From Ralstonia pickettii DTP0602 (lineage in GTDB: Bacteria; Pseudomonadota; Gammaproteobacteria; Burkholderiales; Burkholderiaceae), in contig CP006669.1 of assembly GCA_000471925.1 (NCBI GenBank), positions 186,001-250,000 of the forward strand: a DNA stretch of 64,000 nucleotides. Reading direction: 5' to 3'. The position numbers were made by a program, and so were the translations under genes. Under the pieces are notes generated by a model, which made no database searches, was not told the DNA's origin, and worked only from the letters and a program-made list of their open reading frames with translations. Within the stretch, counting starts at the first letter, position 1. Every line of letters begins with the position of its first letter. Of the stretch, positions 41,719 to 50,977 are shown one piece after another.

Positions 41719-43701
41719 ATGAAGCATTCCGGGTCTGCGCCAGAGTCACCATATCCGGGCGGGTCGCAACCTGCGGCCCATGCTGCCGGCTCCGCGACGA
41801 TCCCTGCCGCGTCTGCTGCAATCGGGCGCGTGGAGCTCTACACGCAAAGATCCATGGTGAACTGGCTGAGCCCGCTACAGCTTCCGTTCACCGCCATGCG
41901 CGTTGCCGTGGCGATGGCAGTCGGCGCCTTTGCAGACCAGCGCATGGTGCAAGCTGCACTCACCACACTGAATCCAAATCCACCGCTCCCGGTACCGGCT
42001 GACGAGCACGGCGGTGTCTGGGTCGACTATCTGGCCGACACAGGCGACGGTTGGGACTCGACATACTCCATGGCGTTGTGCGTCAGTCACGAGGTGACGC
42101 TACGCGAGCAAGGCGTGACGTTGCCGCGGTCAAAGGTGCTGTTGCTGGGCGGCGACCAGGTGTATCCGACGCCTGCCCATGATGGCTATCGGACTCGCTT
42201 CGTCGATCCTTTTCGTGCGGCGCTCCCTGCGCCAGTCGAGGCCGCGCGCCCCGAATACAGCGACCAACCGATCAAGTTGCCGGATGCGCCGTGGATGGTC
42301 GCCACGCCCGGAAATCACGACTGGTACGATGGCTTGCGCGGCTTCGCCCGGCTGTTCTGCAGTGGCAAGCCCGTGGGCGGCTGGGAGACGCACCAGCGCA
42401 CGGGCTACTATGCCTTGCAGTTGCCCGGCGGCTGGTGGATCTGGGGCCTGGATTTGCAACTGGAGTCGGAAATTGACCGGCCGCAGCGCGAGTACTTCCA
42501 GAAGATGTGCACGGCGTTGCAGCGCGGTGACCGCGTGGTATTGTGCGCGCCCGAGGCGAGTTGGGTTGACGAGATGGAGCGCGTGCGCCGTGGGGAACGG
42601 CGGACCGCGCCGTCGATCGAGACCAAGACGCCGCGCTTTCGAAGCCTGAGCGAGATCGAGGGGATGCTGGGCGATCGGCTCGCACTTGTGCTGGCCGGCA
42701 ACTCGCACCATTACGCGCACTACGTGCCACGAGCGGGTACGGCGGGGCCGCATCGCATCACCTGCGGAGGTGGCGGCGCATTTCTTCACGGCACGCATCT
42801 GCTGCCAGATCCACCGAGGCCTATCGTCGTGGGCCCGGCTAAACAGTCCTACGAGTTGAAGTCCGCGTATCCGGAAAAGGCGATCTCCCGGAAATTGCGC
42901 AATCGCGCGTGGCAACTGCCTGCGCGGAACCTCTCGTTCTGTGCGCTGCTGGCGATCCTGTACTTGCTGTTCGTTTGGATCATTCAAAGCGCGAGCCTGG
43001 TATCCGTGCCAGGGCGCGATTACCGCAGCTTCGTGCAAAAACTGGCCGGCCTCGAAGTGACATTCGGGAATATCGGCGAGGTTTATCACGAACTGTTCCG
43101 GGTCATGGCGCACAGTCCGGCGTCAGTGGTGTTCGCAGCGACCATTGTCTTTTGTAGTGCTGCGCTGTCGACCAGAGATGTCAGGCGCGGCGTCCGGCTG
43201 GCGTGCGTTGTCGGCGCATTGCACGGGCTGCTGCACCTGGCACTGGCTGTCGCGCTGCTATGGCTCATCACGCGCCTCAACATCCAAGGCTTTGGCGCGG
43301 ACAATCCGCCAAACATCCTGGTGTTCCTCGTTGAGGCCATGCTGCTGGGTGGGGCCCTCGGCGGCCTGCTGTTTGGCGTGTGGATGGTATTGGGCAACGC
43401 CTTGTGGCGTCTGCACCCCGAGGAGGTGTTCTCCTCCCAGCGCATCGCCGATCACAAGTGCTTCCTGCGGATGCGGTTCGACGGAGCGCAATTGACGATC
43501 TACCCGCTCAAGCTGGAGAAGGTTTGCCGATATTGGAAGCTAGGTGAGGGCGTCAGGCGACTGGCGAAGATCAACAACACCTGGCGCGTACGGGCCCTGC
43601 CCGGCGCAGCCGGCCCGCGGTTCGTCCCGGCAGACGGTCAGGTATCGCCGCCGGAGGCGGTGCAGATGATTGAGGAGAAGGCAATCATCATCCAACGATA
43701 G
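41719..43701 (+). CDS. Membrane-anchored calcineurin-like metallophosphoesterase
   Basis: A 660-aa protein. The first 350 residues hold a metallophosphoesterase core: ADTGDGWDSTYSM, KVLLLGGDQVYP, VATPGNHDWYDGLRGF and LVLAGNSHHYAHY correspond to the metal-binding D, GD, GNHD and H-x-H-type blocks. Residues about 395-575 carry four hydrophobic segments (LSFCALLAILYLLFVWII, ASVVFAATIVFCSAALS, LACVVGALHGLLHLALAVAL, VFLVEAMLLGGALGGLLFGV), then a soluble C-terminal tail rich in KLEKVCRYWKLGEGVR. Membrane anchoring behind a phosphoesterase domain is unusual. The GMC oxidoreductase gene starts 9 bp downstream. The substrate is unknown. Confidence 0.8.
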   Translation: MKHSGSAPESPYPGGSQPAAHAAGSATIPAASAAIGRVELYTQRSMVNWLSPLQLPFTAMRVAVAMAVGAFADQRMVQAALTTLNPNPPLPVPADEHGGVWVDYLADTGDGWDSTYSMALCVSHEVTLREQGVTLPRSKVLLLGGDQVYPTPAHDGYRTRFVDPFRAALPAPVEAARPEYSDQPIKLPDAPWMVATPGNHDWYDGLRGFARLFCSGKPVGGWETHQRTGYYALQLPGGWWIWGLDLQLESEIDRPQREYFQKMCTALQRGDRVVLCAPEASWVDEMERVRRGERRTAPSIETKTPRFRSLSEIEGMLGDRLALVLAGNSHHYAHYVPRAGTAGPHRITCGGGGAFLHGTHLLPDPPRPIVVGPAKQSYELKSAYPEKAISRKLRNRAWQLPARNLSFCALLAILYLLFVWIIQSASLVSVPGRDYRSFVQKLAGLEVTFGNIGEVYHELFRVMAHSPASVVFAATIVFCSAALSTRDVRRGVRLACVVGALHGLLHLALAVALLWLITRLNIQGFGADNPPNILVFLVEAMLLGGALGGLLFGVWMVLGNALWRLHPEEVFSSQRIADHKCFLRMRFDGAQLTIYPLKLEKVCRYWKLGEGVRRLAKINNTWRVRALPGAAGPRFVPADGQVSPPEAVQMIEEKAIIIQR

Positions 43702-43709
43702 GGAGCGTC

Positions 43710-45314
43710 ATGATGAGTGATGCGCTTGCCTACGATGTCGTCGTCATTGGCAGCGGCTTCGGTGGTGCGGTCTCGGCCTGCAGGCTCGCGAAGGCCGGCC
43801 GCAAAGTGCTGGTGCTGGAGCGCGGCCGGCGCTGGAGCCCGGCGACCTATCCGCGCGACGAGAGTGACGCGTGGTTGTGGAACCAGGAGCGCGCACATCG
43901 CTTCAATGGGTGGGCCGATATCCGGACATTCTCTGATGTATGGGTCATCGCCGGGGCCGGTGTCGGTGGCGGCTCGCTGATCTACGCCAACGTTTCCGTG
44001 GAAGCCAAGCCGGAAGCCTTCGAGCACGGCTGGCCGAAAGAGGTTACCTATGCCGACCTGCAGCCCCACTACGAGCAGGTCGGGCGCATGCTCGCAGTGA
44101 GCGAAGTTCCGGATAACCAGTTGAGCGAGCGGGCCCGGCTATTGCGCGAGGGGGCGGAAGCATGCGGATGGGGCGGGCGCTTCCGCAAACTGCCGCTTGC
44201 AGTGTCATTTTCCGAGCATTGGGACCCCACACGGCAAGACGCCCGCGATGACCGTCATTCCGAGAAATTCCTGAATCAGCATGGCAGGTGGCAGGGCACT
44301 TGTGTCCATTGCGGCAACTGCGACGTTGGGTGCCAGGTATCGGCCAGGAATACGCTGGACCTGAATTACCTGGCGGTGGCTGAAGACAATGGCGCCGAGA
44401 TTCGTCCATTGCACCTGGTGGACAGGCTCGAGCCGCTGCAGCAGGGCTGGCGGGTATGCTTCAGGAAAATCGACCCGGAAGACCGAACGACGAGCCCCGG
44501 CGAAGTCACGGCCGCCAGGGTGATCCTGGCCGCCGGCTCTATCGGCAGCACCGAGCTTCTGCTGCGCTGTCGGGATGAGCATCGCACTCTGCCCCGGCTT
44601 TCACCTCGGTTGGGATTTGGCTGGGCCCACAATGGCGACTTCGTGACGCCAGCCTTCTATGACGACAGGACGGTCTCCCCTTCTCATGGCGTGACCATCT
44701 CCGCCGCGATCGACCTGCTAGACCACAGCGGCCCGAACGGACAGGCGCTCTTCGTGGAGGACGGTGGAATCCCGAACCTCGCAGGCAACTTCATTCGACG
44801 CCACTTGAAGAAAGCGCGTTCCCGCAAGCTGCGCGCTGTTTGGAAGGAGGTCGGAGGACTGTTTGACGACGGCGATCCGATTGAGCGAATGATGCCCTGG
44901 TTCGGGCAAGGCGTAGACCCGGGCGATGGCCAGTTGAGGCTGGGCCGCATGTGGTACGCACCGTGGCGTCGTGTGCTGCGGCTCGACTGGTCCTATCAGG
45001 CATCGGTGGCCGTCATCGATGCCATGATTGCAGCGCATACGCAGCTCTCGGAAGCAACTGGCGGGGATCCGTGGGTGCCGCTCACCTGGCGACGATGGCA
45101 CAACCTGATCACACCGCACCCGCTGGGAGGCTGCAACATGGGCACCTCCGCCGCGGACGGAGTCGTCGATGCATGGGGCAGGGCATTTGGCTACAAAGGA
45201 CTGTATGTCATGGACGGTGCGATCGTCCCGCGTCCGCTCGGCCTGAACCCTTCGCGTACCATCGCCGCGCTCGCGGAGCGTAACGTGGTCATGCTCTTGC
45301 GCGAGCAAGATTAA
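43710..45314 (+). CDS. GMC-family oxidoreductase (cholesterol oxidase-like)
   Basis: A 534-aa FAD enzyme. The Rossmann motif VVVIGSGFGGAVSACRLAKAGRKVLVLERGR (read in parts) begins at residue 9; GVGGGSLIYANV, GNCDVGCQVSARNTLDLNYL, AAGSIGSTELLLR and the C-terminal HPLGGCNMGTSAADGVVD and GLNPSRTIAALAER follow. The cysteine cluster CVHCGNCDVGC is conserved in the cholesterol-oxidase-like branch. The start at 43710 is 9 bp after the phosphoesterase stop, so the two are co-transcribed. A sterol or alcohol substrate is suggested by family only. Confidence 0.88.
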   Translation: MMSDALAYDVVVIGSGFGGAVSACRLAKAGRKVLVLERGRRWSPATYPRDESDAWLWNQERAHRFNGWADIRTFSDVWVIAGAGVGGGSLIYANVSVEAKPEAFEHGWPKEVTYADLQPHYEQVGRMLAVSEVPDNQLSERARLLREGAEACGWGGRFRKLPLAVSFSEHWDPTRQDARDDRHSEKFLNQHGRWQGTCVHCGNCDVGCQVSARNTLDLNYLAVAEDNGAEIRPLHLVDRLEPLQQGWRVCFRKIDPEDRTTSPGEVTAARVILAAGSIGSTELLLRCRDEHRTLPRLSPRLGFGWAHNGDFVTPAFYDDRTVSPSHGVTISAAIDLLDHSGPNGQALFVEDGGIPNLAGNFIRRHLKKARSRKLRAVWKEVGGLFDDGDPIERMMPWFGQGVDPGDGQLRLGRMWYAPWRRVLRLDWSYQASVAVIDAMIAAHTQLSEATGGDPWVPLTWRRWHNLITPHPLGGCNMGTSAADGVVDAWGRAFGYKGLYVMDGAIVPRPLGLNPSRTIAALAERNVVMLLREQD

Positions 45315-45782
45315 CTCTCGGCCCCGTCACCGCCCGGCCGCTCTATGCTTGAGTGGGAGTGAAGGCCAACCATGCACCATCGACACCTTCAGCCCGGCAC
45401 GCTGTGGCCGGCTATCTTGCAACGGACGGCGCACGCCCTGCAGAGCGGGAGATCGCGCCTGGCATGCAAGGGGCACCATTGGCTGGTCTTTCGCTCGCTA
45501 TTTGGGGTCATGGTATTTTTGTTGCGAAATCTGGCGGTAGCCGACTGGCGAGCCGTTTGCAGCAAAGGCTACGTGGTCACCGCCATTGTCTGCGTCGAGC
45601 ATCTTGCAAGTCATTGATCGGCATGGATTGTTAGAGCCAAACCGCCAGTTTTCGCATCAAGCCGGACTGATGCGCGACCACCGGCAAGCGGTCCGCACGA
45701 GCCTTGGGTTTGGCTGGCTTCGGGCCCTGGTGCCGCACAGGCTGGCCCGAAGCCATCTCCCCTTTCTGGCAGGAGCGGGAGG
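45315..45782. other. Intergenic region, no gene supported
   Basis: About 470 bp between the convergent GMC oxidoreductase and FAD oxidase genes. Three short frames overlap in it on the plus strand but have no start signal. No hairpin with U-tract was recognised at either gene end. Confidence 0.45.
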
Positions 45783-47663
45783 TCAGCGTGATAGCGTCGT
45801 GCCTCCCAGCAGCGCCGCCACGAAGCTGTTGTGGAAAATTCCCGCCGGATCGCAGCTTCGGCGGTAGGCGTCAAAGGCCTTGGTTCGCGCGCTGCGGCGC
45901 TGGGCGAGATCCTTCAGGAAGGCCGGGTTGAATGGTGGGGAGAACGTTCCGGCAGCTTGGCCCGGGTCGTAGAAGCCGAACATCTTGCCGGTGTGGGGCA
46001 TTCCTCCCAGGGCAACCCAGGCACGCTCGATGTCGGCGAAAAAATGGAGCAAGCGGTCGGGGTACTCGGACGCCGCGACGGCTGGCACGTACCCGATCAG
46101 GTCCAGATTGACGAAGGTCGCATCAGGGGCTTCGGTGTAGGTTCCAGCCAATGCGGTGTCGCCGCCGCGGACGAAGCGGAATTCCATCGGTGCGACCACC
46201 AGGAAGTCGGTGGATCGCTGGAGACGATCCATCACCGCATTCAGGCCCTGCCAGGCCTTGCCCAGTCCCGCGTCGTCGAGCGCCGGCAGTTCGACAAAAT
46301 AGGACATGAAGATGACGCGGGACGCCTTAGTCAGCCATAGGTCGGAGTAGACCGCCGCTGCCTGATCGAAGAGCGTTTCCACCGTCAGGTATCCCGTATC
46401 GATGATCGTGCTTGCAGCAGTGGTGATGCCGGCATACTGCGCCGCGATCAGGGGAGGCTCGATGATGGGCTCCATCGGTATCAGATAGGGAGCGCCAAAG
46501 ATATCCTCTCCCGCCAGGGTGCACGCATCTGGCACGCTTGGGGTCAGGTTCGGCGTCTTGGTCAGTGGGGACGCGTCCACGTCCCACCACAGGACGAGGA
46601 AGTTGTTGCTGTACGGGTTGAAGAAGGATTCTACGCGGTCATGGCTCGTGAGCAGTGGCTTGAACTGGGCGATGAAGGTCGTCTCGTCGGCACAGGTAAT
46701 CTGGTTGTTCTTGCCCGAACGCAGCGTCGTGGCCCATGGGCGTGGCATCACATCCACGGTGACCGAGGTGACGACGCCCAGCGCACCGAGCGAGACGCGG
46801 GCGAACTGCAAGGGCGACCAACCATCCACTGCCGGAGTCCGTGCGTCGATGGTCTTCAGCTCGCCATCCGGACCCATGATGTCGAACGCCGAGACCGTTT
46901 CCGCGAAGATCGGCGCGTTGATTGTCGCGCCGTGCACGTCGACCGCCGTCATGCCGCCAAGGCTGAAGAAACCGCCGGCGGTAACCGTCTTGAGCATCAT
47001 ATTGTTGGCGGTGAGGAACGCATCCAGTTCGTCCTCGCGGACGCCGGCATTCACCGTGACCGTACCGGCCGATGGCTGCAGCACGATGGACTGACTGCCG
47101 CCGGCACCCAGGTCCTTGTAGCAGGAAAGGTCGATCAGCCACTGCTGGGGCGTGGGGGCGAGGCGATTGTCATCGGCGACCAGCGGCGGCTGTGCGTGCC
47201 GCTGGCCGGAAACGCGCACCGTCGCGCCGGCCTGCATGGCCTGGCGTACGATGTCTTGCAGTTCAGCTCGGCTCGTCGGGGAGAAGTAGTATTCGCCATC
47301 GATCGTCATCGCATGGACGATGTTCTGCGCCCAGTTCTTCCACGGCAGGGGCTGAACACTGAAGTCCAAGGTCGTGCCCGTGACTTCGTAAGCGGCTAGC
47401 CTATCGTTATTCGCCGCTTGCACCAAGGGGGTTCCCCGGATACTTTTTCCCAGAACCGCGGAAACGTAAGGCGCCACCCCTATCGCATCCGCCGGGACGC
47501 CGATCGACGCAAGCGGAGGACTGACCTTGTACAGGCCGTTGTCGAAGTTCCCACTATTCCAGTCGGAAGTATGCCAACTCCCTTTCGAATCAAACCATTG
47601 AATCGAAAAGTTCATCTTAAAAATGCCATTGTTAAGGCAACCGATTCTATTGACTTGTCTCAT
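45783..47663 (-). CDS. FAD-binding oxidoreductase with duplicated N-terminal domain
   Basis: A 626-aa protein. Residues about 1-110 are a beta-rich domain (CLNNGIFKMNFSIQWFDSKG, SGNFDNGLYKVSPPLASIGV, TPLVQAANNDRLAAYEVTGT) that also occurs alone in the gene upstream. Residues about 125-320 are an FAD_binding_4 (PCMH) domain: TSRAELQDIVRQAMQAGATV, VSGQRHAQ, LIDLSCYKDLG, GGFFSLGGMTAVDVHGATIN and SLGALGVVTSVTVDVMPRPW. The C-terminal half resembles the substrate domain of cholesterol-oxidase type II/sugar-lactone oxidases. No signal peptide is evident. The start at 47663 (MRQVNRIG) has GGAGAAACTGCC before it and gives the paralogous N-terminus; the longer frame is not family sequence. Substrate is unknown. 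Confidence 0.82.
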   Translation of the reverse strand: MRQVNRIGCLNNGIFKMNFSIQWFDSKGSWHTSDWNSGNFDNGLYKVSPPLASIGVPADAIGVAPYVSAVLGKSIRGTPLVQAANNDRLAAYEVTGTTLDFSVQPLPWKNWAQNIVHAMTIDGEYYFSPTSRAELQDIVRQAMQAGATVRVSGQRHAQPPLVADDNRLAPTPQQWLIDLSCYKDLGAGGSQSIVLQPSAGTVTVNAGVREDELDAFLTANNMMLKTVTAGGFFSLGGMTAVDVHGATINAPIFAETVSAFDIMGPDGELKTIDARTPAVDGWSPLQFARVSLGALGVVTSVTVDVMPRPWATTLRSGKNNQITCADETTFIAQFKPLLTSHDRVESFFNPYSNNFLVLWWDVDASPLTKTPNLTPSVPDACTLAGEDIFGAPYLIPMEPIIEPPLIAAQYAGITTAASTIIDTGYLTVETLFDQAAAVYSDLWLTKASRVIFMSYFVELPALDDAGLGKAWQGLNAVMDRLQRSTDFLVVAPMEFRFVRGGDTALAGTYTEAPDATFVNLDLIGYVPAVAASEYPDRLLHFFADIERAWVALGGMPHTGKMFGFYDPGQAAGTFSPPFNPAFLKDLAQRRSARTKAFDAYRRSCDPAGIFHNSFVAALLGGTTLSR

Positions 47664-47787
47664 GGCAGTTTCTCCGGCGATGGTTTGGGAACTTGACCAT
47701 CGGGCCAGGGGAGGCCCGGCGCCGACCTCCTGCTGGCGATGGATCGTAGGACGGTTGACGCCGGGCCTCGCGGGGCGGGTCTGCCGC

Positions 47788-48114
47788 CTACTCAATCAAA
47801 TTGATGGCAAATCCGATGAAAGTCGTCCCGACCGCGTCATAGGTTGCGATCTGATCGTTCGCCGCGAACGCAAGGAACGGCGTGCCCTGACCGGACGTCC
47901 CGGCCACCGCATGCCCGTAGGGAGTCACCGCCAGCGCATCGGCCGGGACGCCGATGGTATCAAGCGGGGGCGTTGTCCTGGATTGCGCCACAGGGTAATT
48001 GCCGCTGTTCCACTCGGTGGTATTCCACTTGCCGTCGCTACTAAGCCATTGGACTGAGAAATTGAATACGTACGCGCCCTTGTTGTTGACGGTAATCTTC
48101 TGGACCGGTCTCAT
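47788..48114 (-). CDS. Stand-alone copy of the oxidase N-terminal domain
   Basis: A 108-aa protein: MRPVQKITVNNKGAYVFNFS, then WNTTEWNSGNYPVAQSRTTP, DTIGVPADALAVTPYGHAVA and TPFLAFAANDQIATYDAVGT. It aligns along its whole length with residues 1-105 of the downstream oxidase (NGIFKMNFSIQWFDSKGSWHTSDWNSGNF region). I do not recognise the family; the pattern of short strands ending in GTT suggests a beta-sandwich, possibly lectin- or lipid-binding. No signal peptide is present. Start at 48114 has GGGAGG five bases upstream. The two genes are 124 bp apart and co-oriented, so the small protein may pair with or regulate the oxidase. Confidence 0.75.
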   Translation of the reverse strand: MRPVQKITVNNKGAYVFNFSVQWLSSDGKWNTTEWNSGNYPVAQSRTTPPLDTIGVPADALAVTPYGHAVAGTSGQGTPFLAFAANDQIATYDAVGTTFIGFAINLIE

Positions 48115-48936
48115 GGTGCCTCCCGCTACGAAAAATGTATTAAACAAAAAACGCTATATGCCACTGCCTGGTGGTGCGGGTATCTATGTCTTTTCTTGCA
48201 TGATTCTCTCCTTTGGATTTCCGGCGCTGAAACGTTGTTGAGCAAGATCAAGGATGGAGGGGCATTTTTTCCGGGATCTGCCCTGGGGCGCCGGCGAGCG
48301 GGCAGTGCATCCGTGACACTGCCGCCAATCACGATCACGCCGCGGGCGCGGTGCGTGACGTCCGGTGCGGGCAAAGCGCGCATGTTGCCTCCGACAGAAG
48401 CCTGGGAGAGAGTCTGGAAAGCGCCTTTCGGCAGATGAAGCGACGGCTATCGCACGTGCAAGTCGGCGCGATCGTTGCACTCGATGACCCCTTGCCGCGT
48501 CTTGAAATGCTAGTGTCTATGGCGCGGTAGGGAAGTAGAAGATGCTTAAGTCTTACTTGCGTGGGGCGCAAGTCTGCTGCTGCCGATCAGTGAATCGCGA
48601 GCTACGCGCGGGAAGGCGTTTGCGAAATCCGGGGGCACTCCGACCTGAGCGTCGCGTATGAATATGCGATTGGAACAGCAATAGCGACTGGTCCAAGAGC
48701 GCTGGGACAGAATGGCTTGCGGCTGGCGCGAGCTTGCTTTTAAAAGTCCCCACCGTTCTTTTGCCATATGCATCCAACTACATCCTGAATCCAGCGCATT
48801 CGGATGCGAGTGGGGTTAGGGTCGTTGAAGCCAAGCGAGTCGACCACGCCAAACCGGCGGACTCAGGCCGCGCAGCGCAATTCGGAGTTGAAGGAAGGCG
48901 ATTGCCGGCTGAGGATCGGATGCCATGCGCACATTC
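48115..48936. other. Non-coding stretch before IS630 copy; promoter of the small gene
   Basis: About 820 bp. The first 80 bp are A/T-rich (TAATAC and several T-runs on the minus strand) and likely hold the promoter for the 108-aa gene and oxidase. A plus-strand frame ending at 48530 (FRQMKRRLSHVQVGAIVALD) is open but has no start signal and no recognisable family. The remainder shows nothing. Confidence 0.4.
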
Positions 48937-48938
48937 TA

Positions 48939-50102
48939 GTGTAGCGTTCTGTTCTTGATGGAACTTATATGAATTCGGCGTCTCCAATGCCCTACTGCGA
49001 TACAGCGTGGAGAGAGCGAGTGCGAGTTGCCCCCGAGATCATGTTGACCGACGAGGAGCGAACCAAGTTGACGAGGCTGGTTCGGTCGAAGCTCACGAGC
49101 GTGAGGCTGGCGCAGCGCGCGCGCATTGTGCTGCTGGCCGCCAACGGATTGCAGAACAAGGACATCGCCGAGCAGTTGGGAGTCGGACGCGTGCAGGTCT
49201 CGCGTTGGCGTGAGCGGTATGCGCAATCGGGGCTGGCCGGTATCGAACGCGACTTGCCGCGCGGTGCGCCGCCGGTGAAGGTGGACACGGCGCGGCTGGT
49301 GGAGCTGACCACTCAAACGAAGCCCGTGGCGGCCACGCACTGGAGCACGCGCAAGATGGCCGCCGAGTTGGGCGTGAGCGCCAGCACCGTCATGCGCCAT
49401 TGGCACGCCCACGGGTTGAAGCCGCACATCGTGCGCGGCTTCAAGGTCTCGCGCGATCCGCGGTTCGTCGAGAAGCTTGAAGACATCGTTGGCCTCTACA
49501 TGTCGCCACCCGAGCACGCGCTGGTGCTGTGCTGCGATGAGAAGAGCCAGGTGCAGGCGCTGGATCGCACGCAGCCCGGCTTGCCGTTGAAGAAGGGACG
49601 TGCGGCCACCATGACGCACGACTACAAGCGCAACGGCACGACCACGCTGTTTGCCGCGCTCAACGTGCTCGATGGCCAGGTCATCGCCCAGTGCCAGCAG
49701 CGCCACCGCCATACCGAGTGGCTGAAGTTCCTGCGCAAGATCGACCGCGAGACGCCCAAGGACAAAACGCTGCATCTGATCGCCGACAACTACGCCACCC
49801 ACAAGCATCCTGCGGTGCAAGACTGGCTGGCCAAGCATCCGCGCTTCAACATGCACTTCACGCCCACCTCGGCGTCATGGCTGAACATGGTCGAGCGGTT
49901 CTTTCGCGACATCACGACCGAGCGACTTCGCCGCGGCGTATTCACCAGCGTGCCGGAACTGGTCGACGCCATCAACGAGTACATCGCTCACCACAACACC
50001 AACCCCAAGCCGTTCATCTGGACCAAGAGCGCTCGCGACATCCTACAGAAGGTCATTCGCGCCAACCGCCGCTTAAGTTCCAAACAGAATGGAACATTGC
50101 AC
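48939..50102 (+). mobile_element. IS630-family insertion sequence, second copy type
   Basis: An 1164-bp element flanked by TA at 48937-48938 and 50103-50104. Its ends are 29-bp imperfect inverted repeats (21 of 29 matching) sharing GTTC, TTC and TGGAACTTA. It is unrelated in sequence to the copy at 3.5 kb. On its right is a Bug gene lacking its 5' end; removal of the element plus one TA extends that frame by HILVV into the left flank. The element carries one intact transposase and may be active. Confidence 0.88.
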
Positions 50103-50105
50103 TAG
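48969..50105 (+). CDS. IS630-family transposase
   Basis: A 378-aa transposase: helix-turn-helix (RIVLLAANGLQNKDIAEQLG then GRVQVSRWRERYAQSGLAG), linker SVSASTVMRHWHAHGLKPH-like region, and a DDE domain with ALVLCCDEKSQVQALDRTQP, LHLIADNYATHKHPAVQDWL and FTPTSASWLNMVERFFRDI holding the D, D and E. The start at 48969 is the longest; MLTDEERTKL at 49041 is an alternative closer to usual family length. The TAG stop (50103-50105) is formed by the duplicated target TA plus the next host base, so correct termination depends on the insertion site. Confidence 0.92.
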   Translation: MNSASPMPYCDTAWRERVRVAPEIMLTDEERTKLTRLVRSKLTSVRLAQRARIVLLAANGLQNKDIAEQLGVGRVQVSRWRERYAQSGLAGIERDLPRGAPPVKVDTARLVELTTQTKPVAATHWSTRKMAAELGVSASTVMRHWHAHGLKPHIVRGFKVSRDPRFVEKLEDIVGLYMSPPEHALVLCCDEKSQVQALDRTQPGLPLKKGRAATMTHDYKRNGTTTLFAALNVLDGQVIAQCQQRHRHTEWLKFLRKIDRETPKDKTLHLIADNYATHKHPAVQDWLAKHPRFNMHFTPTSASWLNMVERFFRDITTERLRRGVFTSVPELVDAINEYIAHHNTNPKPFIWTKSARDILQKVIRANRRLSSKQNGTLH

Positions 50106-50977
50106 TGGTACCTGGGCCGCCCGGCGGCATCACTGACCAACTGGGCCGGCTGGTGGCCGCCAGGCTGACGAGCAGTTTTGGCGTCAAGGTCATCGTGGAT
50201 AACCGCCCGGGGGCCGGCGGCAACGTGGCAAGCGAGATCGTTGCGCGGGCCGAGCCCGACGGCTACACGATCCTGCTGGGCACCCAGGGCACCATGGCGA
50301 CCAACCAATATCTGTACAAATCGCTGCGCTTCGACCCGGCGAAGGATTTCGTCGCGGTACATGGACTGATGTCGGTGCCGAACATCCTGGTGGTCAACGG
50401 CCGTTTGCCATATCAATCCGTCAAAGAGCTGGTGACGTTTGCCAAAGCGCATCCCGGCAAGCTGACCGTGTCATCCGCGGGCAACGGCACGGGCACACAC
50501 CTGGCAGCCGAACTGTTCCAGGCCCAGGCCGGCGTGAAGTTCGTGCACATCCCGTACAAGGGCAGTGCACCCTCGATCAACGACCTGATCGGCGGACAGG
50601 TTGATATGACGTTCGACTACCCGGTGTCGACGCTGGCGCAAGTCCAGGCCGGCAAGCTCCGCGCGCTCGCCGTGACAGGGCCCACGCGTCTGCCGCTGCT
50701 GCCGCAGGTGCCAACCATCGCCGAGGCCGGCTATCCCGATGCGCAGTCCACCTCCTGGATCGGGCTGTTTTTCCCAGCCCGCACGTCGACGCCGATCGTC
50801 AAGACATGGCAGGATCAGGTGGGGCGTGTGCTGCAAGACGGCTCGGCGATTGAGGCGATCAGCAAGATGGGGGCCATGCCGCTGCCACTAAGCGGCGAGC
50901 GGTTTGCCAGCTTTGTGCAGGCGGAGCGCATCAAATGGAAATCCACGATTGAGCGTTCTGGGGCAACTATGGATTGA
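50105..50977 (+). pseudogene. Bug/TctC solute-binding gene, 5' end lost at IS630
   Basis: From the IS edge the frame reads VVPGPPGGITDQLGRLVAAR, the family opening, and continues with IVARAEPDGYTILLGTQGTM, FVHIPYKGSAPSINDLIGGQ and a normal C-terminus to 50977. About 290 residues survive; the signal peptide and first strand are missing. Left of the element, after removing it and one TA, the frame continues as CHAHILVV, matching the expected strand, but further upstream no signal peptide is recognisable, so the 5' region was already damaged or differs. The VWA-domain gene downstream has its own start. The fragment should not be exported. Confidence 0.85.

Noticed and set aside
48184..48571. Minus- and plus-strand frames between the small beta-domain gene and IS630
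   Set aside because: Overlapping, arginine-rich or start-less; no domain recognised. Recorded as non-coding.
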